A stretch of 64,000 bases of DNA from positions 2,170,001 to 2,234,000 of the forward strand of contig JACZZP010000007.1 of the NCBI GenBank assembly GCA_015183035.1, given 5' to 3'. Numbering within the stretch: the stretch's first letter is position 1; the number at the start of each line of letters is the position of its first letter. The translations under genes were made by a program, and so were the position numbers. This DNA comes from Meloidogyne chitwoodi (taxonomy: Eukaryota; Nematoda; Chromadorea; Rhabditida; Meloidogynidae). Below, one piece after another: positions 29,141 to 40,510 of the stretch. The notes below the pieces were generated by a model that saw only the letters and a program-made list of their open reading frames with translations, ran no database searches and was not told the DNA's origin.

Positions 29141-31301
29141 CGAAATTTCAAATGCTCCTAGCACCTATAAATAATGAAATATTAGTGAAAATTTTTGAAA
29201 AATTTTTGCCAAAAAATTAGAAATAATTGTCCAAATATATTGACCAAATTTTATCAAGTTCTGTCCGTGGATTAAGGTTCGACGAAGTTTTTAAGTTTCT
29301 GCTTAGACTCAAAATGACCTTTTGTAATTTGAATATTTTATATATTTCGAATATTTGACATTTTGATATTTATGCATTTTTTATTGAATAATGCATAAAT
29401 ATCAAAATGTCAAATATTCGAAATATATAAAATATTCAAATTACAAAAGGTCATTTTGAGTCTAAGCAGAAACTTAAAAACTTCGTCGAACCTTAATCCA
29501 CGGACAGAACTTGATAAAATTTGGTCAATATATTTGGACAATTATTTCTAATTTTTTGTCAAAAATTTTTCAAAAATTTTCACTAATATTTCATTATTTA
29601 TAGGTGCTAGGAGCATTTGAAATTTCGGGGGAAATGGATCCATATCTCGGCTCAACTTGAACGAATTGACTAAAAAATTTGTATGATAATAAGCCATTGG
29701 TTGATCTGTCTTTGACCAAAAATTTATAGATTTAGATCCCAAATTAACTGAGTTAGGATCAAACAAAGCCTTGGATCCACCAAAAATTTCGGGAGCACAT
29801 ATCTCGGTCAAAATAGGTCGAATGGACTTATCAATGATACCATCTTTAGATCATTGACTGATCCATCTTTAGCCCAAAATTTAGGATTCTAGGTCCCAAA
29901 TGAAAGACGCTGTGATCTCTCAAAGTTTTGGGGTAGTCCATTACCCCCAGAACTTCGAGAGCGCATTACTCGGCTCAAAAGTATGGTATTGACTATCTAA
30001 AAGCGTACGATTTTAGACAATTTTATTTTGAATTTTTTGACAAAAATTTTTTAAAAATTTTACCCTTAAATTTTTTTCAGAAAGGTGCTAGGAGCATTTG
30101 AAAATTTGGGGGTAATAGATAAATTATATTTTTTAGCTTTTAAACTATTGGTAAGTTTTGGCCGAGACATACATCATTGGAAAGAGCTCGAAAAGCTGAA
30201 TTAAATGAGCTATTCATTTATCTCTAATATCGTATAGAAGTCGAGATACAAGCTCCTGAATATTGAGAAAGTTTAGGGGAGAAAAAAAATATTTTTGGTT
30301 AAGTGGAGAATTTCGCAGTTTTAGTGGAGAAATGAGAAAAAATGACCAAGGTTCGAATCCTTCTAGTGGAAATTAATTTTTTACGGGAAACTGGATGCTG
30401 GAAAATTTTTAATTTTAATTTTATTAAATTCCTTGACATAATGGGCATTATTTAGTCAAAATTTTAAATTGCTATTTTATTTAGAAAACCTTAAAAATTA
30501 AATTAAAGAAAATTAAGGTATGTTCATAAAAATTATGCCGTAGAATTTTTATTCATCCATATCTCGGCTCAAATTGAACGAATTGACTAACAAATTTGTA
30601 AGATAATAAGCCATTAGTTGATCTGTCTTTGACCCAAAATTTATAGATTTAGGTCCCAAATTAACTGAGTTGAGATCAAACAAAGTTTTGTGGGGTAAGT
30701 CGCTATATCTCCCAGAATTTCGGGAGCGCATATCTCGACTTCTATAGTAAACTTTAGATATCTGAAAAGCTCATTCGATTTAGTTTTTCAAGCTCTTTCG
30801 AATGATAGATGTTTTGTATGGATTTAACATTCGAAAAAAAAGTTCCTAAAATACAGTAGGAATTGACTGGGACGGAACTGGCGGGACGGAACCGACCAGT
30901 CCGCTTTTTACGGCGATCTTCTTCTTTTTATCTCTGCTAACACTATTTCTCAAATTTTCTGTGTATAACTTCGTTTATTTTTTACTTTTTATTTCTTCAT
31001 AACACTGCAATTTGTTTTTATCTATACTATTTCCTTTTGTTTCTCTCTAACAAAGAGAATTTTTATACTATTTTTAGCTAAGTCATCCCTTTGATTTTAT
31101 TTTAGCACAATAAGTAATCTACGCGTTTTTAACTATTTATATTAAACAATAAAGATAATCTTTGATTCTTTTCTGTTTTTTAAATAGCTGGATTTAGTTC
31201 CTTCATTTTATTAATCAAATCAACATCAAAAAATCTTCCATTTTCTTTTATTTTTGTCCTTTTAGTTATTTGAAAGTTGAAAAATTTACTTTATAAATAA
31301 A

Positions 31302-32387
31302 ATGGCTACAGTTCCTTATTTTGCAACAAGTCGTCGTCATCAGCGCAGTAATTCACAGTTACAACAGGTTTATTTTTTACTTTATTTTTAGCTTTTATAT
31401 TCTTAGCTTTTTTCACGCATAAAGTGTTTAGGCTTCCCCATAGGGGTGTTGAAAATTCGAATCCCATAGGTTTACATTTATTTTTTATATTGAGGCAATT
31501 TAACCTTCACTAAACTAATTATTTTTAAAATTTTTAAAGCTAATTCCATTGGCTTCCCAACAACAAGAAATGCAACAACCAAATACTTCCACCTGGCCGC
31601 CAATTCAATCAAGATCAAATAATGTCGAAAAGGGGGTTAGACTATCAATATTAGGAAGTGATTCATCTTCATATTATCGTTTATCTGGAATTTCAAATCA
31701 AAATAATAGTAATGATGGAATTGAAGAGAGTGGAGCAAGGTTTTTTTTAGTATTCTTTTATTATTTATTTTTGATAAAGTTTTTTGCTTTAAACTTTGAA
31801 ATTAAAAGTTAAAAATGTGAACAGAAAATATAAATGAATAATATTGAATTTAAAAAAAAGTTCTGATTTATTAATAATTCAAAATTAACATAGTATTGTT
31901 GTATCACTTTGTAGTTCAGTTGGTAAGTCGCTCCCCTATAATTGTAGCTCATGGGTTCGAACCCAATTGAAAGAAAAAGGTTTTTATCTGTTAAACTTAT
32001 CTTATTTTACAGTGCTTATGAACAATTATTATGTTTTTTAATTTTAGAGGTCGTTGTATGCAAATGCTGGAAGAGAATTTAAGGCTTTTAATAGGCTCTT
32101 TGGCTCTTGCTATTTTAGGCACCGCATTAATTTTCTTTAGCGTCTTTGTAACTTTTCTGCCTAATGATATGGGTTAATTTAATTATTATTTTTTTTAAAT
32201 TATTTTTTTATTCTTTAAAGATGTTCATGGCTGGATATTCCTCGTTGTTGGCATTTTATTTGCAATTCCAGGATTTTATCATTTAATATATATTTGTTGT
32301 GCTTTAAGTGGTCGGCCAGGTTATTCTTTTGAACAATTACCTACAGTTGCTAAAAATACAAAAACTTCAATTATTTATTATAATTAA
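31302..32387 (+). CDS. TMEM230/TMEM134-family membrane protein
   Basis: Four exons (31302-31367, 31540-31739, 32048-32172, 32221-32387) give 185 residues. About 100 polar residues, rich in Gln, Ser and Asn, lead into two membrane segments joined by a short loop: LRLLIGSLALAILGTALIFF and then WIFLVVGILFAIPGFYHL. The protein ends with YICCALSGRPGYSFEQLP. The PGFYHL...GxxGYSFxxLP pattern is the signature of the TMEM230/TMEM134 family (formerly DUF872), whose members sit in endosomal or secretory vesicle membranes. The loop and the lack of the usual TMEM230 tail make TMEM134 as likely as TMEM230. The last acceptor and stop are clear. Introns 1 and 2 (172 and 308 nt) are both enlarged by tRNA-like sequence. 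Confidence 0.82.
31418..31475 (+). repeat. Second tRNA-like fragment in the same gene
   Basis: AAATTCGAATCCCATAG near 31449 is B-box-like, preceded by GTGTTTAGGCTTCCCCAT. It is weaker than the downstream copy and has no convincing stem set. Confidence 0.25.
31909..31978 (+). repeat. tRNA-like element in intron
   Basis: TGTAGTTCAGTTGGTAAGTC (A box) and CATGGGTTCGAACCCA (B box, with a self-complementary T arm) are at tRNA spacing. The 5' CTTT can pair with a 3' AAAG, but D-stem pairing is poor. This is the most tRNA-like of the elements in the window; a tRNA scanner could decide whether it is a pseudogene. Confidence 0.45.
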
Positions 32388-33195
32388 ATAGTAATAATTT
32401 TTGAATCTCTCTGAATTTTTTTATTGTCAATTTAATGTCCTAGAATTTTTTAATTTTTCTCAAAGCTTCCAATTCTATAAAAACATGCCCATTAATTTTT
32501 GCCAATATCTCATAATAATAATAATTATCTGTTGCTTTTTTTCTGTCAAAATTCAATTCCATTTATATATTTTAAATAAAATTTCACTAAAAAAATTTAT
32601 AAAAATTCAAAATATTCCTTCACCCCCAAAATTTTTTCAAAAAATTATATCTCTCAAGGCCTCCTTTGTTGGAAGTTCTAACATAGCTCATTCGATTCAG
32701 TTTTTCGAGCTCTACAAATGATACAAATTACAGCGAATATGATTCGGAAATCTAATAACTAGAATTTGAGAACCATGTTCATGAACATGAAATCTTTTGG
32801 GGTGAATAAATTTTTCAAATTGAAGAAATTTCCCTCTGACAAATTATATTGAATTTGGTACCATTCGAAAGAGCTTGAAAAGCTCTTTCGAATGAATTTA
32901 AACTTTATTTTTTTTTAATCCAACTTTACAGCTTTTTTAAAACACCCAGAATTGTCAACTAATTTTAAAAAGCTTTAAAGAACCAACTTTATTTTTACAA
33001 TTTAAAATTAAAAAAAAAAGAAACTTATTTTAAAACTACTAAATAATTGATATAATATTTAATTAATTTTTGAGCAGCAGACAGAGTACATTTTACCGAA
33101 AGACAATTCACCGACTAACTTTTATTTTCGGTGAATTGTCTTTTCGGCAAAATATACTCTCTTTTTTATTTATTTAAAAAATTCTAATTATTTAT
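32388..33195. other. Convergent spacer with two hairpins
   Basis: 808 bp between two converging genes. It contains a palindrome at about 32864-32896 (CATTCGAAAGAGCTT ... AAGCTCTTTCGAATG) and a longer inverted repeat at about 33086-33159. 32640-32720 carries words shared with palindrome 2. No coding exon is seen. Confidence 0.55.
33086..33159. repeat. Inverted repeat (about 30-bp arms) between converging genes
   Basis: ACCGAAAGACAATTCACCGA at 33095-33114 is mirrored by TCGGTGAATTGTCTTTTCGG from about 33128, with outer pairing extending to AGTACATTTT and AAAATATACT. There is one extra T in the right arm. It could be a tiny MITE or a 3'-end hairpin shared by both genes. Confidence 0.65.
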
Positions 33196-34236
33196 TTAAA
33201 CAATAACATCTTGTCCAGAAGCAAATTCCCCACTTTCTTCTTGATTTTGTTCAATAATACCTCCACTACTTGATTCTGCTATTGTTGATAGCCTTTTTTG
33301 TGAAGAATCTGTGCATTCTTGACTCGGAGAACGTGAAGTTGATATTCCCTAAAATTAAAAAAAAAATATTATTTAAAATTATTATTAAAACCTGTTCAAC
33401 GTGATCGTAACTTTTTGTTAAATCTTCTTCATCATCCATACCCTCTGCAACCCAAGCCATTCCTCTCCATACTTGATGCATTATATGAACTGCTGGTGCA
33501 AGCATTGCTACTGTTGCTCTTGATTCTTGTCTTTTTTTTTAATTTAATTTAGAAATATTATTATAAATTCTCCATTCTTACCTTAATGTTAATCGTCCAC
33601 CTTCCCCACTACTTGTTGGTTGTTGTTGTTGTTCTCCTACTTGATTAACATTAACACCATAATGTGCCATCATTCTAGAACGAAGACCATTCATTTCGGG
33701 TGTAGCAATAACTGCTGCTTTTACTGAATCTTCTGGACTAGGATACATCTCCTTATATATTTTTAAAAATAATTATTATTTTTTAAAAATGTTTTCCAAC
33801 TTGTAGCATTAAACAAAAGTTGGAGTACCAGCCAGGATTTGGACAAGCATTTGGATTAGCTACACAAAGGGCACATGCAAGCATTACTCCTAAAAATATT
33901 TTTAAATATATTTTTTAATTTATTTGTTTTTTAAAAGAGAAAATTAAGTACAGTAATTAATTAAAAAGAAATTTAATTTTACTCCATCTTACAGCTTTTT
34001 TGCTACATTAATTATTTTTATTCAATTTTAAAAGCTGCAATTTAAATTATTTAGAGTTAAATTCCATAAATTTAAAATAAATAATTTTTTTAAATTAAAA
34101 TTTCCTACCTACCAACAATGCAAAGTAAAACAATATAAAGTCCAAAATTATAAGTTTCCAAGTCAATAATGGACAAACAAACACAAGCCATTGAAATTAA
34201 TAATAATAAAATAATTGAAAGGCACGCATAGAACAT
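33196..34236 (-). CDS. Unrecognised small membrane protein
   Basis: Five exons (34113-34236, 33801-33889, 33582-33751, 33392-33530, 33196-33348) join in frame to 224 residues. Residues about 3-22 (YACLSIILLLLISMACVCLS) and about 33-52 (LYIVLLCIVGVMLACALC) are strongly hydrophobic, giving two membrane helices, or a signal anchor plus one helix. A Cys/Pro-rich stretch follows (ANPNACPNPGWYSNFC). The rest is polar and acidic, with a poly-Gln run, an amphipathic VAMLAPAVHIMHQVWRGMAW segment and a Ser/Glu-rich tail, probably cytosolic. All splice sites are canonical and introns are 40 to 220 nt. I do not know the family and it may be nematode-specific. It is the last of three minus-strand genes in a row. 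Confidence 0.65.
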
Positions 34237-35691
34237 TTTTAAAAATTTAATTTTATTAATTTATAATTTTTTTAAAAATTTTGCCAGATGCAAATATTCA
34301 ATCAATGTCCATTAGTCGATATGGCATAAAATTAATGGGGAAAAAGTCATCTGGCACTAAATGGCTTTGCTAAAAGAGTGCTGCTTCTTCTTTTTACAAA
34401 TAAAATGAGGAAGAGCACTCGCGCGCCATTAGCATTCCATTTCTTTGACAAGTCAAAACACCAATACCAAACATACATTTATATAATGTTTTTTTAATGT
34501 GCACACGTCAATTATTTAGTATATATAAAGGATGGACTTAAAGGAATATGTAAATATAACTAGATAGATATAAAAAATAATCAGAAAATACATACATAAA
34601 CAGTGAAAAAATAAGTTTGTAAAAACAAATTTTTAATTTTGTGAAAACAAAGTTTTAAGTTTGTAAAAACAAAGTTTTAAGTTTGTGAAAACAAAGCTTT
34701 AAGTTTGTAAAAACAAAGTTTTAAGTTTGTAAAAACAAAGTTTTAAGTTAGTAAAAACAAAGTTTTAAGTTTGTGAAAACAAAGTTTTAAGTTTGTAAAA
34801 ACAAAGTTTTAAGTTTTACAGATAGTTTTACAATAAAAATCAGAAGTTTTACAATACTAATTCTATTCTTTTTACAAATCAGAATTTTGCTACACTTATC
34901 GTAGCTTTTAAATTAATTATTTTATAATGTGCTTTTCTTCTCTTAAAAGTGCGCACAATGTATTTGACATAAATATTTTCTCTTTTAAAAAAAGTATTTT
35001 TTGTGCCCTTACTAAATTAGCTAAATTCTTTAGACAAAATCCGTGCCTTTAATAAAAGAGAAAAAAAGGAAAAAGTTGTTTGTTGTTGGCATGAGTATAT
35101 AGGATAAATAAAAAACCGGAATTAGATGAAAAAATGTTTTTTTTATTGTTGTAAAACTAAAACAGAACTCATAATTCTGGAGAAGAAAAAAAGGAGGATA
35201 AGACTATTGGCCCTCGATATTTAGTTAAGATAGCTATATTTGTTAAAATAAAAAATAAAAAAAAGGAAAACGAGTCAAAATATTCACCCCCTCTTTTTTC
35301 CTTTCTCATTACTAGAGCAATCAGAATGGCCTTTTTTAAAGTCTCGTAATTTATAAATTAGAAAAATTCCTCCATTTTCCCTTATTTTTTTTGTGCCATC
35401 TATGATGATGAGAATATAAAATGAGAGGCAAACACATTTTTATCACCAACCCTCTATTCCCTTTTTCCAAAAAATACTTATTGTAACTAAAATCCAACAT
35501 AAAAAAGTTGACTAATAGGGAATTTAGTAATAAAGTACGTTTTATTATAAGAAAAAAAATTTAATTTTTATTTATTTTTTTAATTTTAACTTGTGAAAAC
35601 AAAAAATCTAAAATGTTTTTAACAAAACGAGAAAATAAAGAAAAAGTTTAAAATTGTAAAAAATAAAAATCAGAATTTTAATTTTTACAAT
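34237..35691. other. Intergenic region with minisatellite
   Basis: 1.45 kb between two minus-strand genes. It holds a 22-bp tandem repeat (listed separately) and long AT-rich stretches. No coding exon is seen. Confidence 0.5.
34615..34812. repeat. 22-bp tandem repeat, nine copies
   Basis: Nine head-to-tail copies of GTTTGTAAAAACAAAGTTTT plus AA. Variants are mostly a single A/G change (GTTTGTGAAAAC). The unit is itself partly dyad-symmetric (GTTTGT...ACAAA). It lies upstream of the small membrane protein gene. Confidence 0.9.
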
Positions 35692-38600
35692 TTAACTAAT
35701 ATCTTGCCAAGTTGGTTCTTTACTGCTCTTTTTTCTACTTCTGTTCATTAACAAATCTTTGGAATAATAATAATTATTATAATTTGTTTCACTTTCTTCT
35801 TTTGTATCAGGAGAGGATGTTACTTTATGTCTTTTAGAAGAAGAAAATTCTTTAAAATAATTATTTGTAAATTCTTCCTTTTCCCAATCTGGATCAGTTA
35901 ATTCTCTGACACTTTTAGGACGTGGTCTTGGTTGTCTTCGTCCACTTAACTGAGTTTTAAAAATATTTTCAGTAGTTTTAAGACGTTTTGAAGATAAGGA
36001 GGATGATATAGAGTTGTTAGGTTGTGGAGAAGAGTTCCAAGGTTCTCTGTCAGTAATACAACCTAATTAAAAAAGGAATTAAAATCAGAATTGTATTTTA
36101 TAAATTGTAATTCTGATTTTAAGTAATTCTGATTTTGTTTTATAAATTGTAATTCTGACTTCAAGTTTTAATTAAATTGTAATTCTGATTTTATTATTTT
36201 TACCTGAATGAACTAATGTTTCTATCCTCTCTGGAGAACGTTCAGCACTCTTTGGTTTCTGTTCTATAATTAAAGGGGGTAATAATCTAATGGATTTATC
36301 AGTATTTATATTAGTATTCCATGGTTGTCTACCAGAAAGAATACAACCAGAATGAATTTTTTGTTCAATTTGTTTTCCAATTTGAGGAAGATTAAATTTA
36401 TTTAAATTTTGTTGTTTATCTGAGAGTTTATTATTAAAAGAATATTGATAATTTGAAGTTGATGGTAAATCTGGGTCAAAAGTTGGTTCTGCAAATATTT
36501 CTTCATCAAAAGAAGTTTCACGTATGGGTTGTTGTGCTCTCAATTTAAGTAAACATTCTCTACGTTGCCTTAAAAAGTATAATTATTCTGATTTGTAAAA
36601 TTGTAAAATATTCTGATTTTATGTATTTTACCTAATTCCAAGTTTAATATTCTGGTCATCTTCTTTTACTTTTTTTCTCTCTTCTTTTAAAGGAATTATT
36701 TGTTGAAGTTTTTGTAGTTGTTTTTCTTGATGTTTTTCTTTCTTTTCACTTAAAACATGTGTTTTTCTTTCTTTTTCTTTAACTCTATAACCTTTTACTA
36801 CAACATAAACATCTTTTTTCTCATCTTTTTTAAATTCTTCTTTATTATTTATTTTTTCAATTTTAGCTAAACGTGGACATTCTTTTTTAATTTTTATTTT
36901 AGATTCAAACAAAGGAGAAGGTGAACAAGTTGCTAATTTTTTAAGAGGAATTGAAAGATTTTTTTTCTTCTTAAATTCTTCATTTTTCTTTACCATTTTT
37001 TCAATTCTTGGCAATTTATTTTCTTCCTCTTCAATTTCTTTAAATTTAATTATTTCCTCTTCCAATTTAATTTGTTCAATTTTTTCTTCTTCTTTTTTGT
37101 CTTCTACAATTTCTTCAATATTTTCCTCAATTTTTATTTTTTTATTTTCTTCTTCAATGACTTCCTTTCCTTCCTCATGTTCATTTAATTCTTCAATAAT
37201 TTCACTTCTTTCAGTTTTTTGTTTTTCTAAAGTATCCATTTTAATTAAAATATCATCTAGAGAATCTCTTCTTTCTATAAAAAATTAAAAAAATAAATTT
37301 TTGATTTAAAAAATAAACCTGTAGCAAGAGCAATTTGATCATCTCCCCCAGAGTATTGTTCACCCAAAACTTTAAATTGATCCCATATTGTAGGAGTCCC
37401 AGGTCTGGAAGTTACACTTGAGGAACGTGGTGGTAATAATTCCTCTTTTTCATTTATTTGCTTGTTTCCTTCAATTTTTTCAATTGATAATTTGGGCAAT
37501 TTAATTAATTCCTCAACAATTTCTTTATTTATTTCATCCATTTTTGTTGTTCCAACAGTTTCAGTTGTTGTACTTGTACTTGATTTTTGTATTTCTATTA
37601 TAGGTTTTTTATCTTCTTCATCTTTTACTTCTTCCTCTTTTTTTATTTTTTCTTCTTCTTCTTCTGTAGTAGTTGTTTTTGTTGTTGTTGTAGTATCTTT
37701 CTTTTCAATAGTTTTACCTTTATCCAAAAATGTTGTTATTGAAGATTGTCTTCTTAAATCAACATTTGTTCCTTAGAAATATTTAAAAAATTATTTCACT
37801 TAAATTTCGTTATAAGAACACCTTGTCCTTATATCGAGATTTTTATTTTAAATTATTTAAAAATTATTATTAAACCTCCTATTTCTTCTTCTCCCTCTTC
37901 CATTATTAAATAATCTTCAGAGTCATCAAAAATTTTTGATTGTTGATGTTGTTGTTGCCAAGCTTGTGCTAAAGTTGCAATACGTCCAACTTCACCAATT
38001 GTTGGAATCTTTAAATAAAAATTTTTAATAATTTTTTCCAAACTTTTAAAGTAGTAGTATTTTCACGCTCTGCTACAATTCCTGGTGCTTCCTCAACAGA
38101 TTCTGATATTATGCTTATACCACTTTCTTGAGGAATAATAGGGGCAGTAGTTATTGTTGTTGGTAATAATGTTGGCTGTTGAGTTTGTTTTACTCCCTAA
38201 ATAAACATATAAAAATTCTGATTTTTGTGTATTTTACCATTTTAAGTTTTAAATTTCTCCATCGGCGTCTTAAAATCATAAAAACATTTGTATTTTGTCT
38301 TTGTTTAGAAAAACAAAACCACCAGATAAGAGGAAATATTAAGCAACAAAAACAGAATAAAAATAATAATAAAAGTAAAAATAACCATAATAAACTTTAA
38401 AAAATTAAATTAAAAAAATATTAAAGTATTTTAACCTTTTTCCGTTATTAGTTTCCTCAATTTGTTCTGATTTTGTAGTAGTATCAAAATTAGTAACTAC
38501 AATTGTGTTTTGTAAAGTTGAATAAAAGTTTTCATTTTCAAGTTTCTGGTTTGTATTTTCAATTGTTAAAGTTGTAATAATTTCCTGAAATTTTTCTGTC

Positions 38601-39993
38601 TTACAAAGTTGTGAAATTCTGGTTTTTAGATTGTTATAATTTTTTAGATTTACAATTTGTAATTCATCTTGTAAAACTTAAATTACAAATTGAAAACTTA
38701 AATTACAAATTGTAAAAGCTAATAATCCTTACAACTTTTTCTGTATGATCTGTTAATGTTGCCTCTCCTATTGAACTCAGTGTTGTTTCTTTATATGTTT
38801 CAGTTTCAATATTTTTTAATTCTTTTTCTTTCTCTTCACTTTTTTCTTCATTTTTAATGTTTGTCTTACTTTCTCTTCCTTTTACAAAAGGATATATTGG
38901 TGTTGTTGTTTTCCAAGTTTCATTTTTATTACTTTTTTGTTTTATATTTTTATTATTGCTACTATTTATTATAGGCTTAATTATTTTTCCATGTGGAGGC
39001 CAAATAAGTTGTTGTTTTTCAAAACTAGAATTAATTTTGGAATAATCTAAAATTGTTTCTGTTGTTGTTTGAATTTTTAAAGAAGTTGTAAATTTATTAG
39101 GAGACAATGAAGATGAAAAAGGACCAAAACTTGTGTTGAATAAACCCTTAAATAATTTTTTTTTAATTTTAAATAGTTTTTTTAATTTTTTAAAAATTAC
39201 CACATATTCTAAATCTTCATCAGAGCCATCTAAACAATCCCTTTTTCCATCCATTATCCATTTAGTTAATATACATTGGCCGTAACCTCTACAAAAAATT
39301 GAATTATGTACATGACAGAGATGGGGACGATTTGCTGCTAAAATTTAAAAATAAAATTATAAAAAAATAAATTTACCATTTAAAAATTTACAAAAAGAAG
39401 GAACAACTTTTTCCACATTTTCTAAAGAATTATTTTTTGTACAGTTTGAATTTAATCCAAAAAGAAAACATTCGGTCAAATGAATCGGATCTGCACAGAA
39501 TTGACTACTCCCACATTTTATTTGACCGAGAAGACAAACTTTAAAATTCAAAATAATTTTATTTTAATTAAAAAAAAAATTTTTTTTCCTTACATTCATC
39601 ACTTCCATCAATACAGTCATTTTGACCTTTTTTAAAATTAATTTAATTTTAATATTTTTTAAAATTAAAAATTACCATCATGGAATTGTGACACAGAAAT
39701 ACATTTTCCATCACCACAATCAAATTCTGATTTTTGACAACAGCCTGGAAAGCGTTCTTCAACAGCTTAAAATAATAATTTAGAGACACTTAAGAAAAAT
39801 ATTCCCCAAAAAATTAAAATTTTATTAAATCATTACATTGATGAGATACCCAATAACCTGACATTACTAAATTTGGAGAAAATATTAAAAATAATAATAA
39901 TAAAATATTAAATTGATGATAAAAATATTTATTTATTTTAAAATTTATTCTTCTTTTTTTAATTTTATTTTTTTTAATTATTAAGAAAAGCAT
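35692..39993 (-). CDS. LDL-receptor class A type I membrane protein with charged cytoplasmic tail
   Basis: Fourteen exons join in frame to about 1138 residues. The start at 39993 gives a basic N-terminus and a hydrophobic stretch (FNILLLLFLIFSPNLVMSG), a likely signal peptide. Three LDLa-type modules follow. The first is standard (DCGDGKCISVSQFHDGQND, then CIDGSDE, exons near 39765 and 39626). The second is degenerate (39377-39538) and lacks the DGSDE calcium site. The third is standard (CRGYGQCILTKWIMDGKRDC, then LDGSDED). A Ser/Thr/Asn-rich stalk leads to one membrane helix in exon 38238-38394 (LLWLFLLLLLFLFCFCCLIF). The tail of over 650 residues is extremely charged, with long Glu/Lys-rich coiled-coil-like runs at 36632-37274. 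LDLa modules usually bind ligands through calcium-held acidic residues. I do not recognise an orthologue and its ligand is unknown. One exon edge near 39720 is uncertain by a base. Confidence 0.8.
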
Positions 39994-40510
39994 TAAATAA
40001 ATTTTTTTAACGTGTTCTGTGTCAATTCTTCTCCTATAAATAATATTATTTAAATAAATATTTATGTGTAGCTAGTTTTTAAACTTAAAAAATAAAAAAA
40101 GTGGACAACAACCAAAAGAGAGGAGCTTAATATATTTTTTAAAATGGACAACCATTTTATTTAAAAAAGGAAAGAGGAAAGAAAATTTTTTTTTCCTTCA
40201 TCTTTGTCCAGCAGTGCTGCAAAGTATATCCACTACCACTTCTTTTACCCTTTACAATCTTCTATTTCCTTTTTTGTGGCAAAAAAGAATTTATATATAT
40301 GCTAATAGTTTTTTTAAATTCTCAAAAATCGAAAATAAAAAAAATCGAATTTTAAATAAAAAATAAATAAATTTTTTTAAAATATTTTGGTTAGCTAGGA
40401 CATTCCCCTAGACAATGGTCATTAAAAGAAAAAATAAAATTTGTAAAAATTTTATTTTTCTAAAAATTAAATAAATTCAAAAAAAATAATAACAAAAAAT
40501 AACAATAAAA
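39994..40510. other. Spacer between LETMD1-like and LDLa genes
   Basis: 517 bp, AT-rich, between two minus-strand genes. It includes the LDLa gene's promoter or trans-splice region. Nothing structured is seen. Confidence 0.45.

Larger units (their letters stand above)
27810..30958. repeat. Large near-perfect palindrome 2 (1569-bp arms, 11-bp spacer)
   Basis: Arms 27810-29378 and 29390-30958 are reverse complements with a constant coordinate sum of 58768, so no net indel separates them. I saw one mismatch, near 29211/29557, which turns Pro to Thr in a conceptual reading; others may exist. The 11-bp spacer is 29379-29389, flanked by TATGCATT and AATGCATA. Identity stops abruptly at both outer ends. 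The content is non-coding: diverged tandem-like units and one tRNA-like element per arm. The short open frames inside mirror each other and follow the repeat units, so I do not call them genes. It may be a recent inverted duplication, a conversion-maintained palindrome, or an assembly artefact. Confidence 0.95.

Noticed and set aside
28037..30731. Four short open frames, mirrored in the two arms of palindrome 2
   Set aside because: They follow the repeat units and exist in diverged copies with no codon-level conservation that I can see; the mirror pairs are a result of the palindrome.
31909..31978. Functional tRNA gene
   Set aside because: A and B boxes are present, but D-stem and acceptor pairing fail by hand folding, so it is listed only as a tRNA-like repeat.
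32401..32721. 106-codon plus-strand open frame after the TMEM230/134-family gene
   Set aside because: Phe/Ile/Lys-rich AT-driven sequence in a spacer, with repeat-family words inside it.
34615..34812. CRISPR-like array
   Set aside because: The 22-bp units are directly head to tail with no unique spacers, so it is a minisatellite; a nematode genome is also not expected to have CRISPR.
37097..37776. Plus-strand Ser/Phe/Val-rich open frames inside the LDLa gene
   Set aside because: They are antisense to the Glu/Lys/Thr-rich exons of the minus-strand gene.
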